Of a stretch of 64,000 nt of DNA, positions 7,246 to 16,996 are shown piece by piece. The first letter of the stretch is position 1; the number at the start of each line of letters is the position of its first letter. This DNA comes from Pseudomonadota bacterium. Its GTDB lineage: Bacteria > Desulfobacterota > Syntrophobacteria > Syntrophobacterales > Syntrophobacteraceae. Location: the NCBI GenBank assembly GCA_023416335.1, contig JAEZHY010000053.1:49546-113545 (forward strand). Direction: 5' to 3'. Under the pieces are notes generated by a model. It saw only the letters and a program-made list of their open reading frames with translations. It searched no databases and had not been told where the DNA came from. Made by a program: the position numbers and the translations under genes.

Positions 7246-10200
7246 TTAAGAACGCATTCCGATTTTTATCTCCGCACTCTCCTTCCCGTACGCCATGAAA
7301 TAGACGAGGGGCACCACTACGAGCGTAAACACGGTTGAAACGGTGATCCCGAAGATGAGCGCCCAGGCCAGGCCGGAGAAGATCGGGTCGAGAGTGATCG
7401 GCCAGGCTGCGAGCATGGCGGCGAGCGAGGTGAGAAATATGGGCCGCGTGCGGAGTGCTCCCGCTTCGATGATCGAAGGTGCTATGGGCATTCCTGCCTT
7501 CTTCCGTTCTTCGAGGAATTCGATAAGAAGGATGGAATTCCTCGTCGCGATTCCTGCCAGCGCAATCATGCCGATCATTGCCGTGGCCGTGAAGTAGACC
7601 GGGTTTTCCCATCCGCCGACCTTTCCTCCTGCTGCAAGGTTGAGAATCCAGAACCCGGGCAGAATGCCGATCACCGAAAGAGGCAGCGCAATGAGCTGGA
7701 TTGCCGGCAGCAGGTAACTCTGGGTCTGATAGAGCAGGAGTATGTAAATACCGAGCACGGCTATGCCGAAGGCTATCCCGAGGTCCCTGAACACGCGCAG
7801 GGTGATGTCCCACTCTCCCTCGCCGGACCAGACGAGATCGAAGCCTTTGAGGGCCGGGTCGCTCGCGGTCTTGCTCTCCAGTTCGAAAATCGCTTCCGGT
7901 GGGGGCAGCCCCGCTGTTTCACCGAAGACGTAGACAACCGGTTTCAGGTTTTTGTGATAGATCGGCTGGTCTATCGTCTCCCACTCGAATTTCCCGAGAT
8001 CCGAAAGAAAAATGCCTCCATCCCTTCCCTGAACCATCAGCCCCTGCAGCCCGGCATCGAGCGCCCGTTCCTCCCTGGGAAGCTGAAGTTTGATGTAGAG
8101 CGGGAGTACCTGGTTGTCGAGCCGAAGCGAGCCGGGTGTTTTTCCGAAAACCATTCCCTGGAGCATGTCCGCAACGGCCTGATCCGCTACGCCGTTCAGG
8201 GCCGCCTTGGCGCGGTCGACTTTGAAGACTGCTTTCCGTTGCGCCGCGACCAGGGTGTCATCCACGTCCACGACGGCCGGGGTGCTTTCGAAATGCTTCC
8301 GCACCCGTTTTGCCGCCTCGGCCTGTTGGCTATAGGGCTGCCCGATCCGTCCGTAGACTTCCGCCACAAGGGTCGATATGACGGGCGGTCCCGGCGGAGG
8401 TTCGACAATTTTGATGTTTGCATCGAAGCGGGAGGCAATCTGAGTCAAATCGTTTCGAAGCCTCAATCCAATGGCATGGCTCTGTTGGCTGCGCTTTTTC
8501 TTTCCGACCAGGTTTACACGCAGGTCGGCCGTGAAAGGTCCCTGCCGCTGGTAATAGTGGCGCACGAGGCCGTTGAAATCCATGGGGCTCGCGGTCCCGG
8601 TATAAAGGGTTACATCAGTGACTTCGGGAACTCTTGCGAGATAGTCGGCCAGCGCGGAAGCCGCGGCTTCGGTCCCCTCCAGGGTTGTGCCTCTCGGCAT
8701 GTCTATTACCACCTGGAATTCGTTCTTGTTGTCGAATGGAAGCATTTTGAGCGGCACTCGCTTCGAGAGAACGAGCCACCCGGCAAAACCTAGCAGAACA
8801 ACGACTCCGCCGATGATACCCCACTGGAGTCTTCTTTCGGCGAAGATCCTGCGCATCATAGTGTCGTATATTTTGTAGAGGCGGGTATCTTCCAGGTTCG
8901 CAGTTTTCGCATGGCGCCGGCCGAAGGAGCCTCTCAGCATGTGCAGCGAAAGCCACGGCGTGATTGTAAAGGCAACGAGCAGGCTCATCAGCATGGCTAC
9001 CGGCACGTTCAGGGCCATGGGGGCCATATAGGGTCCCATCATGCCGGTTATAAAAAACATCGGGAGAAAAGAGATAATGACGGCCATCGTGGCCAGGATG
9101 ATCGGGGGCCGGACCTCGTTTACCGCGCTCACGACGGCCTTCTCCGGCGGCTCGTTCCCCGTCTCGAAATGGCGATGGATATTTTCGACATCGACGATAG
9201 GGTCGTCTACGACGAGCCCGAGAGACAGGATGAGCGCAAAAAGGGTCACCCTGTTGATGGTGAACCCAAGCAGCATATTCAGGAGCAGGGTGAAGCTGAA
9301 GGTGACCGGGACCGCAAGGGCGATGATGATTCCTTCCCTCCACCCGAGCGTATAGGCAAGGAGGAGCACGACGATCGCGATCGCTACCAGCAACGCTTCG
9401 ACAAGGTCGTTAACCTTCTCGTCCGCGGTCTTGCCGAAATCCCGCGTAACTCTCAGCCAGACGCCTTCCGGAAGCACCTCTCCGGCAAACCGCTCCCCCT
9501 CTTTCCGCACCTCCTCAGCCACTGTGACGGCATTGGTGCCCTTGCGCTTCGCCACGGCCACCGTAACCGCGGGGTAATCCCGGTGCCGTTCCACCCGGGA
9601 GGGAAGAGGGCTTCCGCCCTCCGGGTCGAAATGGGACCCGGCCGCATTCCCGAACATTATCCGCGTATAGTTCTCGGGCTCGGCCGGGCCGTCCGACACC
9701 GACGCCACTTCCCGGAGGTAAATCGACCGGTTGTCGCTCGTGCCGACGACGACATCCTCGACCTCGCGGGCAGACTGAAAAAATCGCCCGGCGTCCAGCC
9801 GGACCTCTTCATTGCCGGAGACCAGGCTGCCGGATGGAAAGGTGACATTTGCCGCCTTCAGGGCATTGGCGATCTGGTCCAGGCTTATTCCCCGTCCCGC
9901 CATCTGCTGAGGGGAAAGCTGAATCGTCAGCTGCCTCGGACGGCCGCCGACGATAAATGTGTGCCCGGCATTTTTCACCGCCTGGAGCTGGATCTCCAGT
10001 TCCTCGGCCATGCGCCGCAGTTCGTAATCGCTGTACCGGTCGCTGTAGAGGGTCAGGTTGGCAATCGGGACGTCGTCGATTTCGACCGGTTTGATTATCC
10101 AGTTGGCAACCCCCGGCGGGACTTCGTCGATATTGGCCTGGATCTTGTTGTGCAGCTTGACCCAGCTCCTCTCCCGGTCTTCGCCGACGTAGAAGCGCAC

Positions 10201-10509
10201 CGTTACGACAGCCTGAGAAGGGTGGCTGGTCGAGTATACGTACTCGACTCCGTCGATCTGGTAGAGGAGCTTTTCCAGGCGGGTGGAAACCTGGCGTTCC
10301 ACTTCGCGCGCGGATGCCCCGGGCATGGAGATGATCACGTCTGCAATCGGTACCACGATCTGGGGATCTTCCTCGCGCGGCGTGAGCATTAGGGCAATCG
10401 TTCCTGCTATCAGGCTTACCAGGATCAGCAGAACGGAGAAATTCCCCTTGAGGAAAGCCGTAACGAGGCGGGTCATCCAGTGATGGGAGTCGGATGCGGC
10501 GCCGCTCAT
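7246..10509 (-). CDS. RND efflux pump inner-membrane permease (AcrB/MexF superfamily)
   Basis: This 1087-residue protein has the full RND plan: a membrane helix at about residues 22-44, a large periplasmic porter domain, a block of helices at about 370-530, a second porter domain and a final helix block. Helix 4 contains LSLGLVVDDPIVDVENI, with the paired aspartates that relay protons in AcrB. The sequence ALAVPVTFSFTLLLNMLLGF is also typical. The length is normal. The gene is translationally coupled to the upstream adaptor gene through an ATGA overlap. No outer-membrane TolC-like gene lies nearby. The variant type (hydrophobic drugs versus metals) cannot be decided; the absence of CusA Met-triad motifs favours the drug or lipid type. 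Confidence 0.92.
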   Translation of the reverse strand: MSGAASDSHHWMTRLVTAFLKGNFSVLLILVSLIAGTIALMLTPREEDPQIVVPIADVIISMPGASAREVERQVSTRLEKLLYQIDGVEYVYSTSHPSQAVVTVRFYVGEDRERSWVKLHNKIQANIDEVPPGVANWIIKPVEIDDVPIANLTLYSDRYSDYELRRMAEELEIQLQAVKNAGHTFIVGGRPRQLTIQLSPQQMAGRGISLDQIANALKAANVTFPSGSLVSGNEEVRLDAGRFFQSAREVEDVVVGTSDNRSIYLREVASVSDGPAEPENYTRIMFGNAAGSHFDPEGGSPLPSRVERHRDYPAVTVAVAKRKGTNAVTVAEEVRKEGERFAGEVLPEGVWLRVTRDFGKTADEKVNDLVEALLVAIAIVVLLLAYTLGWREGIIIALAVPVTFSFTLLLNMLLGFTINRVTLFALILSLGLVVDDPIVDVENIHRHFETGNEPPEKAVVSAVNEVRPPIILATMAVIISFLPMFFITGMMGPYMAPMALNVPVAMLMSLLVAFTITPWLSLHMLRGSFGRRHAKTANLEDTRLYKIYDTMMRRIFAERRLQWGIIGGVVVLLGFAGWLVLSKRVPLKMLPFDNKNEFQVVIDMPRGTTLEGTEAAASALADYLARVPEVTDVTLYTGTASPMDFNGLVRHYYQRQGPFTADLRVNLVGKKKRSQQSHAIGLRLRNDLTQIASRFDANIKIVEPPPGPPVISTLVAEVYGRIGQPYSQQAEAAKRVRKHFESTPAVVDVDDTLVAAQRKAVFKVDRAKAALNGVADQAVADMLQGMVFGKTPGSLRLDNQVLPLYIKLQLPREERALDAGLQGLMVQGRDGGIFLSDLGKFEWETIDQPIYHKNLKPVVYVFGETAGLPPPEAIFELESKTASDPALKGFDLVWSGEGEWDITLRVFRDLGIAFGIAVLGIYILLLYQTQSYLLPAIQLIALPLSVIGILPGFWILNLAAGGKVGGWENPVYFTATAMIGMIALAGIATRNSILLIEFLEERKKAGMPIAPSIIEAGALRTRPIFLTSLAAMLAAWPITLDPIFSGLAWALIFGITVSTVFTLVVVPLVYFMAYGKESAEIKIGMRS

Positions 10510-11729
10510 CGGAGGACCACCTCCTCGTTTTCCCTGACCCCCGAGAGCACTTCGACTAATGAATCATGCCGCTGTCCGAGAGTGACGAATCTGCGTAAAA
10601 TACCGCCGCCGGCATCAGCGATTTCGACGGTGTGAAGCTGGCCCGTTTCCCGGACAGCCTCCGCCGGAACTACCAGGGTCTCATATTCTCCCCGGGGGAT
10701 CCTCAGCCTCCCAAAAAGGCCGTTTACAAGCTGTGGATCCGGAGGCAGGCTGACTTTCACGAGAATGGTCCGCGTGCCGGGGTCCGACTGCGGAACGATT
10801 TCCCTCAAGGTACCGGGAAAGGAGCGGTTTATGGCATCAATTCGTACTTCGAGTTCCTGGCCGGTTTTGAGGCCGGGCAAGAGAGATTCGGAAAGGAAGG
10901 CCTGCAGCTCCGGCTGCCGGTTCGTTTCAATGAGAAAAAGGGGCTGACCCGGTGAAGCCATGGTTCCGACATCGACCATCTTCTTCACCAGCTTACCGCC
11001 GAAGGGGGCATATATCCGGGTGAATGCCTGCCCTTGCTGTGCCTCCGCCACTGCTGCCCGCGCGGCATTACGCATGGCTTCCATGCGCTCGAACTCGCTC
11101 TGCGCGGCCTCGATGTCCCTGGAAGCCGCCTGCAACTGGGCGGTGGACGAATCGCGCTGCGCCCGGGCGTGATCGAACTGCTGCCCGGTGGATGCATTTT
11201 CCCGGGCAAGGGCTTCGAATCGTTTGAAATCCAGGGACGCTCTTTCGGCATTGGCGCGAGCGGAAGTCGCCTGCGCCCTTGTTGCCGAGAGCCTTGCCCT
11301 GGCGGTTTCAATTCCCTTCTCCGCGGCGGCGAGCTGTGATTCAGCCTGGCGCAGACGGGCTTGCGCATCCCGGTCGTCCAGTTCTGCAAGGAGCGTGGGC
11401 CGGCTTGCTCCTTCACCGCCTGAAACATCCTGACCTTCACGCACCAGGATTTCCTTCACCTGGGCCATTATGCGGCTCGAAACGCGTGCTTCGACCTCCC
11501 CCCTTATCGTTCCGGCCTGCTCAACCAGCAGAGGGTATCGGACTTTCAGAGCTTTCGTCGTTCTGAGGGTGACGGGTTTGCTCTTCTCGATCGCGGGGCC
11601 GGGATGGACTTTGCCGGCAAAGGTCCCGGAAAGCCACATCATAAGCAGGAGCAGGAGCAAAACCACTCCGAAGCCTTTTAAAATTTCACGCCCGGTTTTC
11701 GAGGAATCGGCCTTACCGCTGTTGTCCAT
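10506..11729 (-). CDS. RND efflux periplasmic adaptor (membrane fusion protein, HlyD/AcrA family)
   Basis: The 407-residue protein has an N-terminal membrane anchor (about residues 15-35), a lipoyl half-motif (SRIMAQVKEILVREGQDV), a long alpha-helical hairpin rich in Ala, Arg and Gln (about 100-190), the second lipoyl half (FTRIYAPFGGKLVKKMVDVG), and a beta-barrel with the motif PQSDPGTRTILVKV. It bridges the permease to an outer-membrane channel. ATG at 11729 follows GGGAGAGGTG; the longer frame upstream is non-conserved and Arg-rich. It is the first gene of the two-gene operon and its stop overlaps the start of the permease. Confidence 0.9.
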   Translation of the reverse strand: MDNSGKADSSKTGREILKGFGVVLLLLLLMMWLSGTFAGKVHPGPAIEKSKPVTLRTTKALKVRYPLLVEQAGTIRGEVEARVSSRIMAQVKEILVREGQDVSGGEGASRPTLLAELDDRDAQARLRQAESQLAAAEKGIETARARLSATRAQATSARANAERASLDFKRFEALARENASTGQQFDHARAQRDSSTAQLQAASRDIEAAQSEFERMEAMRNAARAAVAEAQQGQAFTRIYAPFGGKLVKKMVDVGTMASPGQPLFLIETNRQPELQAFLSESLLPGLKTGQELEVRIDAINRSFPGTLREIVPQSDPGTRTILVKVSLPPDPQLVNGLFGRLRIPRGEYETLVVPAEAVRETGQLHTVEIADAGGGILRRFVTLGQRHDSLVEVLSGVRENEEVVLR

Positions 11730-12069
11730 TGCACCTCTCCCAAAAGGGAATCGGTTTACGTGCGCGCTGACGGGCCGGAATCGGGAGGATGAGCTTCTGA
11801 ATCGGGAATTTCCGGGCCCTCCTCGAATCTCTTTGGTTTGAACACCGGATGCACCGATCAGTCGGTCCGCTCTTACGGTTGAGGACCAGCCGGGAGCCAA
11901 TGGCTCCGCACTGCACCCTGAAACTGTAATACTTCAAACCGATGTGCGAGTTCAAGTGTCATGCTTGGCGCGTGAACAGTGCACCTGAGGGGATCGGAGA
12001 AATTGCAATGCCGGTTCCCAAACTCCCTGGCTCAAAACTCTATTATGAAACTTCAATTGAGTGGACGGA

Positions 12070-12240
12070 AAGCGGAGTAGGGTGGGTACAAGCTTCACCG
12101 TGCCCGCCGTCCGTCCCCTTGGATCATGGTTCATCGGGATGGCCGGGGGCTGCGATAGAGTTGTCCTGAGCGGCACAGCACGTACAGGATACTATCCGGC
12201 CTGCCGGGGCGGGGTTCCCAAGGCGGACCTCATAGCTGTC
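12070..12240 (+). repeat. A+B composite repeat
   Basis: GTAGGGTGGGTACAAGC starts the A part; the B part contains AGGATACTATCCGGCCTGCC followed by GGGGTTCCCAAGGCGGACCT. The same two modules occur in the same order at 13585-13775, and B alone is found inverted at 22018-22100 and 36355-36470. Confidence 0.7.
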
Positions 12241-12289
12241 AACTTAAGCGAACCGAGTTGTTTCTTGCGCTGAAAGCGCTAATAATTTC

Positions 12290-12486
12290 AGCCCGGGGTC
12301 AGCGGAGCGCCACCCCGGGAGAGGACCGGCAGCATCTAACCACGTTTACCCTGAAAGGGTTAAATAGAATGTCTCCGATCAGCTGAGATCTGCGAAAAGG
12401 GAGCATCTTATGTAACCCTTTCAGGGTAAAGGGAAAAATTATCGGCGGCGCGGGCACCCAGGGTGGCGCTCCGCTGACCCTGGGCT
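12290..12486. repeat. Nested 197-bp palindrome
   Basis: The outer arms at 12290-12319 and 12457-12486 are inverted copies of a 30-base sequence containing GGTCAGCGGAGCGCCACCC, with a few mismatches. The inner arms at 12345-12362 and 12413-12430 are perfect 18-base inverted copies containing ACCCTGAAAGGGT, a motif that is itself palindromic. Together they could fold into a long cruciform or RNA stem-loop. The GGCGCTCCGCTGACCC motif is familiar from dispersed repeats in other bacterial genomes. Confidence 0.8.
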
Positions 12487-12604
12487 ATTCCTATTTTGCC
12501 CCTTCAGGGCAGGGAATCTCCCAATCGTTCCATCTCGAAGCTTTTCAGTCCCTTTTTGCTAAAGTCGACGCCAATGAGGCGGACCTTGGGAACCAGCGGC
12601 ACGA

Positions 12605-12738
12605 GAGTAAAACTTCGCTCGTGAGTGGAGAGCCCCGTTGAGCTGAGGCACGGTTTCCTGACCGTGCCGGCCGGGAGCCGTGAGAATGGCGCGGTCGGGA
12701 AACCGCGCCATAACCGAACGTGAATTAAAACCTTATAA
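12605..12738 (+). repeat. C-type repeat
   Basis: Two imperfect palindromes lie side by side: GGCACGGTTTCC...CCGTGCC and GCGCGGTCGGGAAACCGCGC. An almost identical copy lies at 32887-33019, including flanking TTCGCT and ATAAGA sequences; rearranged copies lie at about 36822-36922 and 54004-54090. Confidence 0.75.
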
Positions 12739-12994
12739 GAGGCCTTCAGGTGGATTACTTGTAAATTCCATACCTTAATAACTCTGAATCCCGACTAAAA
12801 AACAATGCCGAAGTGCCGGGCTGGAAGCATCCCAGAATGCCGGGAAAAAGGTTTGTCTCCGTTGGGCAATAGCCATTCCGGCTTGAGGATCCCATTGAAG
12901 GAGCCTCTTTCTCAGTTCACTGCCCAGCGTTCACTGTCCACTCACCCAGAGTGATTACTTTTTTAATAGATCTAAATACTTGAAAGGAGAGTCC

Positions 12995-13525
12995 ATGTTC
13001 TTCAAGAGGCATCTAAGGGTTCCGGCCGTGTTGTTGGCGGTCGTTATGGCGTCCTTACTTTCGGGGCAAGGCGCATATGCTCAAGCGCCCGGCGGAGGCG
13101 GCACAACGCCACCAGCCACACAGGCTGACCGTTTCTCCGGCTTCGGCACGGTAACCTCGGTTGACACGACTGCAAAGACGGTCACCGTCACGATAACGCG
13201 TGCAAGCAGACTTTTGAAGGGAGAAGTCGGGAATCCCGTTACCCTCCAGTTAAGCAGCACCGCAGTGATCACTCCGCTGACCGGACCGATGTGTGGGTGC
13301 CCGGGAGGCTGCGCCGGCATGGGTGGCCAAGGCGGCCAGGGCGGTATGGGAGGAATGGGTCGAAGGATGGGGCCCGGGGCAATGGGGCCTGGCGGTTGTA
13401 TGGGGAATCCACCTGTAATGCTGCAGCTGACTGATGTTCAGCAGGGCGATGAGGTCCATTTCATCGGCCACTTTGATGCCGCTGCGAAACAATATGTCGT
13501 GGAGCGCCTGATGGTCTGGCTATAG
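12995..13525 (+). CDS. Exported Gly/Met-rich protein, function unknown
   Basis: The 176-residue product has a signal peptide ending in GAYAQA at about residues 25-30. The first mature part (about 45-95) is a small beta-rich region, FSGFGTVTSVDTTAKTVTVT, resembling a single OB-like or DUF5666-type unit. A low-complexity centre rich in Gly, Met and Cys follows (CGCPGGCAGMGG and related). A second short beta segment ends the protein (LQLTDVQQGDEVHFIGHFDA). ATG at 12995 has AGGAGA five bases upstream. The Met/Cys/Gly-rich centre could bind soft metals such as copper; this is inference from composition only. It appears monocistronic. Confidence 0.75.
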   Translation: MFFKRHLRVPAVLLAVVMASLLSGQGAYAQAPGGGGTTPPATQADRFSGFGTVTSVDTTAKTVTVTITRASRLLKGEVGNPVTLQLSSTAVITPLTGPMCGCPGGCAGMGGQGGQGGMGGMGRRMGPGAMGPGGCMGNPPVMLQLTDVQQGDEVHFIGHFDAAAKQYVVERLMVWL

Positions 13526-13855
13526 TCCAGTCCCCCAATCCCGTCACCCCGTGTTTGAGTGCTTTTGAGCCGGGAACCAGTGGCGTAGGGTGGGCACAGT
13601 ACCATCGTGCCCACCGTCCGTCCCCTCGGATCGAGTCTCGTCGGGATGGCTGGGCAGTGGCGCCGCAGGCCCTCAAGTCGCCTACGGTCCCTATCCGGCC
13701 TGCCGGGGCGGGGTTCCCAAGGCGGACCTTGGGAACCAGCGGCGTATTTCCTTAAAGCAACAACATTGGGCTTTATCGAGCCCACCCTACCGTCGCTGCC
13801 GCATTTCCGAATCCGGGCTCCATTGTCCCCCAACCCATGGGTAGTCCACCTGCGG
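13526..13855 (+). repeat. D+A+B composite repeat filling the intergenic space
   Basis: A D element (TGCTTTTGAGCCGGGAACCA) at about 13558-13580 is followed by an A palindrome (GTAGGGTGGGCAC, 13585-13650), a B element with a perfect palindrome around TTCCCAAGGCGGACCTTGGG (13715-13742), and a half A element (GCCCACCCTAC) near 13785. No gene is present. Confidence 0.7.
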
Positions 13856-16324
13856 TTAATTCTCTCTCGGCGAATGGTTTCCCGAATCTGCTTTGGCCCG
13901 CTTTGGCAACCTCCAGGTCACCTTGACGCTTGTTCCCTCGTTGGGAGCGGATCTGATGGAGAACTTTCCTCCCGTCAACTGGGCTCTTTCCTTCATCCCC
14001 GCAAGTCCGAGACTCCTGGCGGTCATGGATTTGAGTATGTATCCAAGGTCCATTCCGACTCCGTCGTCGCACACCGAGAGTTCGAGCACTCCGCCTTCTT
14101 TTTTCAACGAAAGATCAACCCATTCGGCCCGGCTGTGTTTCGCGGTATTGTTCAATGCCTCCTGTGCGATGCGGAATATCGCTATGATCAGGTCGCGCGG
14201 AACTTCTTCTTCAGAGACGGTAATGGCGAGTTCGATGTGCCGGTTCGGGTGGAGCTTGAGGAGGTTTTCCCTGTACCACTTCAGGGTGGCGATTATCCCC
14301 AGTTCCTCAAGCATCTTGGGCCGCAGTCCCATGTAAATGGCCCTTGTCTCTTCGATGGAGCGCTGCAGGTCGGGGACCAGGGATTCAATGCTTTGTCGTG
14401 CTTTTTCCGGATCGTTGATCTTCAAGTGATGGTAGACGTGCTCGATGCGAAATTTCAGGGCGGCCAGGGTCTGCCCGACGCTGTCGTGCAATTCGCCCGC
14501 GAGCCTTTTCCTTTCTTCCTCCTGGGCTGCAATGAGTTTGGAGGGGAGGAGCCGCAGCAACCCGTTGGCCTTTTCCAGTTCGGCGGTCCTCTTTCTCACC
14601 CTGAGTTCGAGTTCGTCCCTTGTCTTTCGTAGTTCTTCGGTCATGTTCCTGCACTCTGAAATATCCTGCACCGATGCCATGGAATAGATCGGCTGTCCGT
14701 CGCCGTCGCGAACGATCCGCAGGGAAGTCGATGCCCAGACCTCAGCCCCGTCTTTTTTGACATAGCGTTTTTCGGTTCGGCACTGATCGATTTCGCCCCG
14801 CTCCAGTTTGTTCTGGATTGCCAGGTTATATTCAAGATCGTCCGGATGGCTTATGTCCTCCACGCGAAGCGACAGGAGTTCCTTTTCAGTGTATCCGAGC
14901 AACTGACAAAAGGACTCGTTCACACGCTTGAATCGGTGGTCGAATCCCGTCAGTGCTGCTCCGATCGGAGACTGGTCGAACGAGAGCCGGAAATGCTCTT
15001 CGCTGTTCCGCAACGCATTTTCTGCGTGCCTTCGTTCGGTTACATCATGAAACACGATAACGACACCAATAATTTTGCCGGCCGCGTCCTTGATCGGCGC
15101 GGCGCTGTCTTCAATAGGGAATTCCTTCCCGTTGCGATCTATGAGTGCTGTGTGGTTTGCAAGCGCAACGACTTTTCCCTCCCTCAAAACGCGTCTGACG
15201 ATGTCTTCCGCCGGCTGCCCGGTTTTTTCGTTGATTATCCGGAACACTTCCCCAACGTGTCTTCCCAGGGCTTCTTTTTCTTCCCACCCGGTCAGCTCCG
15301 CGGAAACCGGATTGAACAGGGTGATCCTTCCCGATGTATCCGTCGCAATTACCGCGTCACCTATGCTCGAAACGGTGATGCGCAACCATTCGCGCTGCCG
15401 GCGCGTTTCTTCCTCAGCGTGTTTGAGTTCGGTAAAATCAAGGAAAGCACCCACGGCGCCTCTCGGATTTCCGCTCCTGTCCTTTAGCGGCCTTGCGTTG
15501 CTGTATAGAGCGACCCAAGTTCCATCCCGGCGCAAAACATCCACCACCTTCCCGTCTACGATTTCACCGCGAACCGCCTGCTGCATCGGCAAGTCTTCAA
15601 CCCCCAATTCACGGTTATTCTGAAACATTCGAAAGGGTGCGGGAATCGGTGCATTCTTTGAGAGTTCGCTGCCCTGCGGTAGGCCTGCAAGCTCCTCGCT
15701 CATCCGGTTTCCCCGGATATGGAGCCCTTTCGGGTCATGCGTGATACACAACCCAATCGGGACAGTATCAAAGATAGTCTGCAACTCGGCCACACGGCGT
15801 TCCAGTTCCACATTCAGCCGCGCCATTTCCTTTCTCGCGGCCCGCCTTTCCGTGACGTCGTGGAATACGAGAACCACGCCTTCTATCTCACCACTGGAAG
15901 ACGTGATGGGAGCCGCGCTGTCTTCAATTGCAATCAAACGTCCGCTACGGCTGATAAGGGCGGAGTGATTGGCAAGCTCCAAGGTCATTCCGTATCGAAC
16001 CACCTGCTCGACGATGTTTTCTCCAGGCTCCCCGGTCTTTTCATTGATGATCTTGAAAACTTTATGAATCGGCTGTCCCAGTGCTTCCTCCGGCTTCCAG
16101 CCGGTCAAGTTCGCAGCCACCGGGTTCAGAAAGGTTATAAATCCCGCTTTATCCGTTGCCAGGACCGCATCTCCGATGCTGGTCAGGGTCACTCGGAACC
16201 ACTCGCGCTGCCTGAGCAGTTCCTTCCGGGCCGAGTCCCTGGACTCAATCTCTTCTGCGAGCTTTCGACGAAGTTCCTCGATCTCGATACTCAGTTCTTC
16301 CCGGGATTTCCATTCGTCCCGCAT
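13856..16324 (-). CDS. Multi-PAS sensor histidine kinase, NarX/UhpB-type (HisKA_3)
   Basis: The 822-residue kinase has no membrane helix and is probably cytoplasmic. After a coiled-coil start it has four PAS domains at about residues 42-155, 185-300, 310-425 and 435-555. The first and third are close duplicates (both contain SIGDAV, FNPV and LTGW signatures). The dimerisation domain carries the H-box AGELHDSVGQTLAALKFR near residue 610, followed by the HATPase with DDGVGMD and a Gly-rich LAGMKERA segment. ATG at 16324 follows AGGAAA; the longer frame is not conserved in style. Its response regulator may be the divergent gene at 16997, but HisKA_3 kinases usually pair with LuxR-type regulators. 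Confidence 0.9.
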   Translation of the reverse strand: MRDEWKSREELSIEIEELRRKLAEEIESRDSARKELLRQREWFRVTLTSIGDAVLATDKAGFITFLNPVAANLTGWKPEEALGQPIHKVFKIINEKTGEPGENIVEQVVRYGMTLELANHSALISRSGRLIAIEDSAAPITSSSGEIEGVVLVFHDVTERRAARKEMARLNVELERRVAELQTIFDTVPIGLCITHDPKGLHIRGNRMSEELAGLPQGSELSKNAPIPAPFRMFQNNRELGVEDLPMQQAVRGEIVDGKVVDVLRRDGTWVALYSNARPLKDRSGNPRGAVGAFLDFTELKHAEEETRRQREWLRITVSSIGDAVIATDTSGRITLFNPVSAELTGWEEKEALGRHVGEVFRIINEKTGQPAEDIVRRVLREGKVVALANHTALIDRNGKEFPIEDSAAPIKDAAGKIIGVVIVFHDVTERRHAENALRNSEEHFRLSFDQSPIGAALTGFDHRFKRVNESFCQLLGYTEKELLSLRVEDISHPDDLEYNLAIQNKLERGEIDQCRTEKRYVKKDGAEVWASTSLRIVRDGDGQPIYSMASVQDISECRNMTEELRKTRDELELRVRKRTAELEKANGLLRLLPSKLIAAQEEERKRLAGELHDSVGQTLAALKFRIEHVYHHLKINDPEKARQSIESLVPDLQRSIEETRAIYMGLRPKMLEELGIIATLKWYRENLLKLHPNRHIELAITVSEEEVPRDLIIAIFRIAQEALNNTAKHSRAEWVDLSLKKEGGVLELSVCDDGVGMDLGYILKSMTARSLGLAGMKERAQLTGGKFSIRSAPNEGTSVKVTWRLPKRAKADSGNHSPREN

Positions 16325-16996
16325 GACAATTTCCTTTTGGTGGTAAAGGGCGGAGCAACACAGGAAGAAATTCGTGAGCGGACAACACTTTGAGTGAAGC
16401 TCAATAGTACCAGATTTCGTAATTTGCAACAAGAAATGGATACAATTGGGAAATGCCTGGGATATTATTGACAATACCTCTATGTTTCGACTGGTTATGG
16501 ATTAATTCTCTCGAATGACTCTTCTAATAAGCCTTCTTGGATTTTAGTTGACTTCGATGTGAGAATAGATTGCTGATTCGTCTTTTACCGCTATAGAATG
16601 CGGATTCACGGGTTGATCTTATGTGTTCCGATCATTATTGATTGACTGGGGGAGTGGATGTGGATTTATCTGCTGTTCAGTTTCGAATCTCAGGCGCTTT
16701 GATGGGTATCCTTCCTACTGCTAAACCCTGCCGGTCTGTGTACGTGATGCTGTGAATGCCGGAATTTTCCTGCGTGTAAATGTTTCCAATTACATTCCGG
16801 CGTTACTTTATGTCCAACCGAAAGGTTGCTATAATTTCAGGCATTCCGTCTGGGTCACTGCCGGCCGAAAGTTATCCCGGACCAGCCTGAATATGCAAAT
16901 GGAACAAATGCCCAGACAAGATATCGGCCTTCGGAAATCTTCCGGCCTTGTTCGATGCTTGTCCAAAAGAAGATCCCGGAGCACAGGAGTGCCGAG
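16325..16996. other. Divergent promoter region between kinase and response regulator
   Basis: About 670 bases without a supported gene. The part next to the kinase is AT-rich and presumably contains promoters in both directions. An 82-codon frame at 16752-17000 lacks a ribosome-binding site and a recognisable product and is not called. No repeat of the common families was noticed. Confidence 0.5.

Larger units (their letters stand above)
11730..12994. other. Long intergenic region filled with dispersed repeats
   Basis: About 1.26 kb contains no convincing gene. It holds an A+B composite repeat (12070-12240), a nested palindrome (12290-12486), a partial B copy near 12570, and a C repeat (12605-12738). 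The remaining stretch to 12970 shows no clear signal apart from the ribosome-binding site of the next gene. The region carries promoters for the divergent efflux operon and for the exported protein at 12995, but none could be placed with confidence. Confidence 0.6.

Noticed and set aside
8911..10392. 493-codon open frame antisense to the RND permease
   Set aside because: High-GC third-position bias of the real gene keeps the opposite frame open; the product has an unnatural Arg/His/Asp composition.
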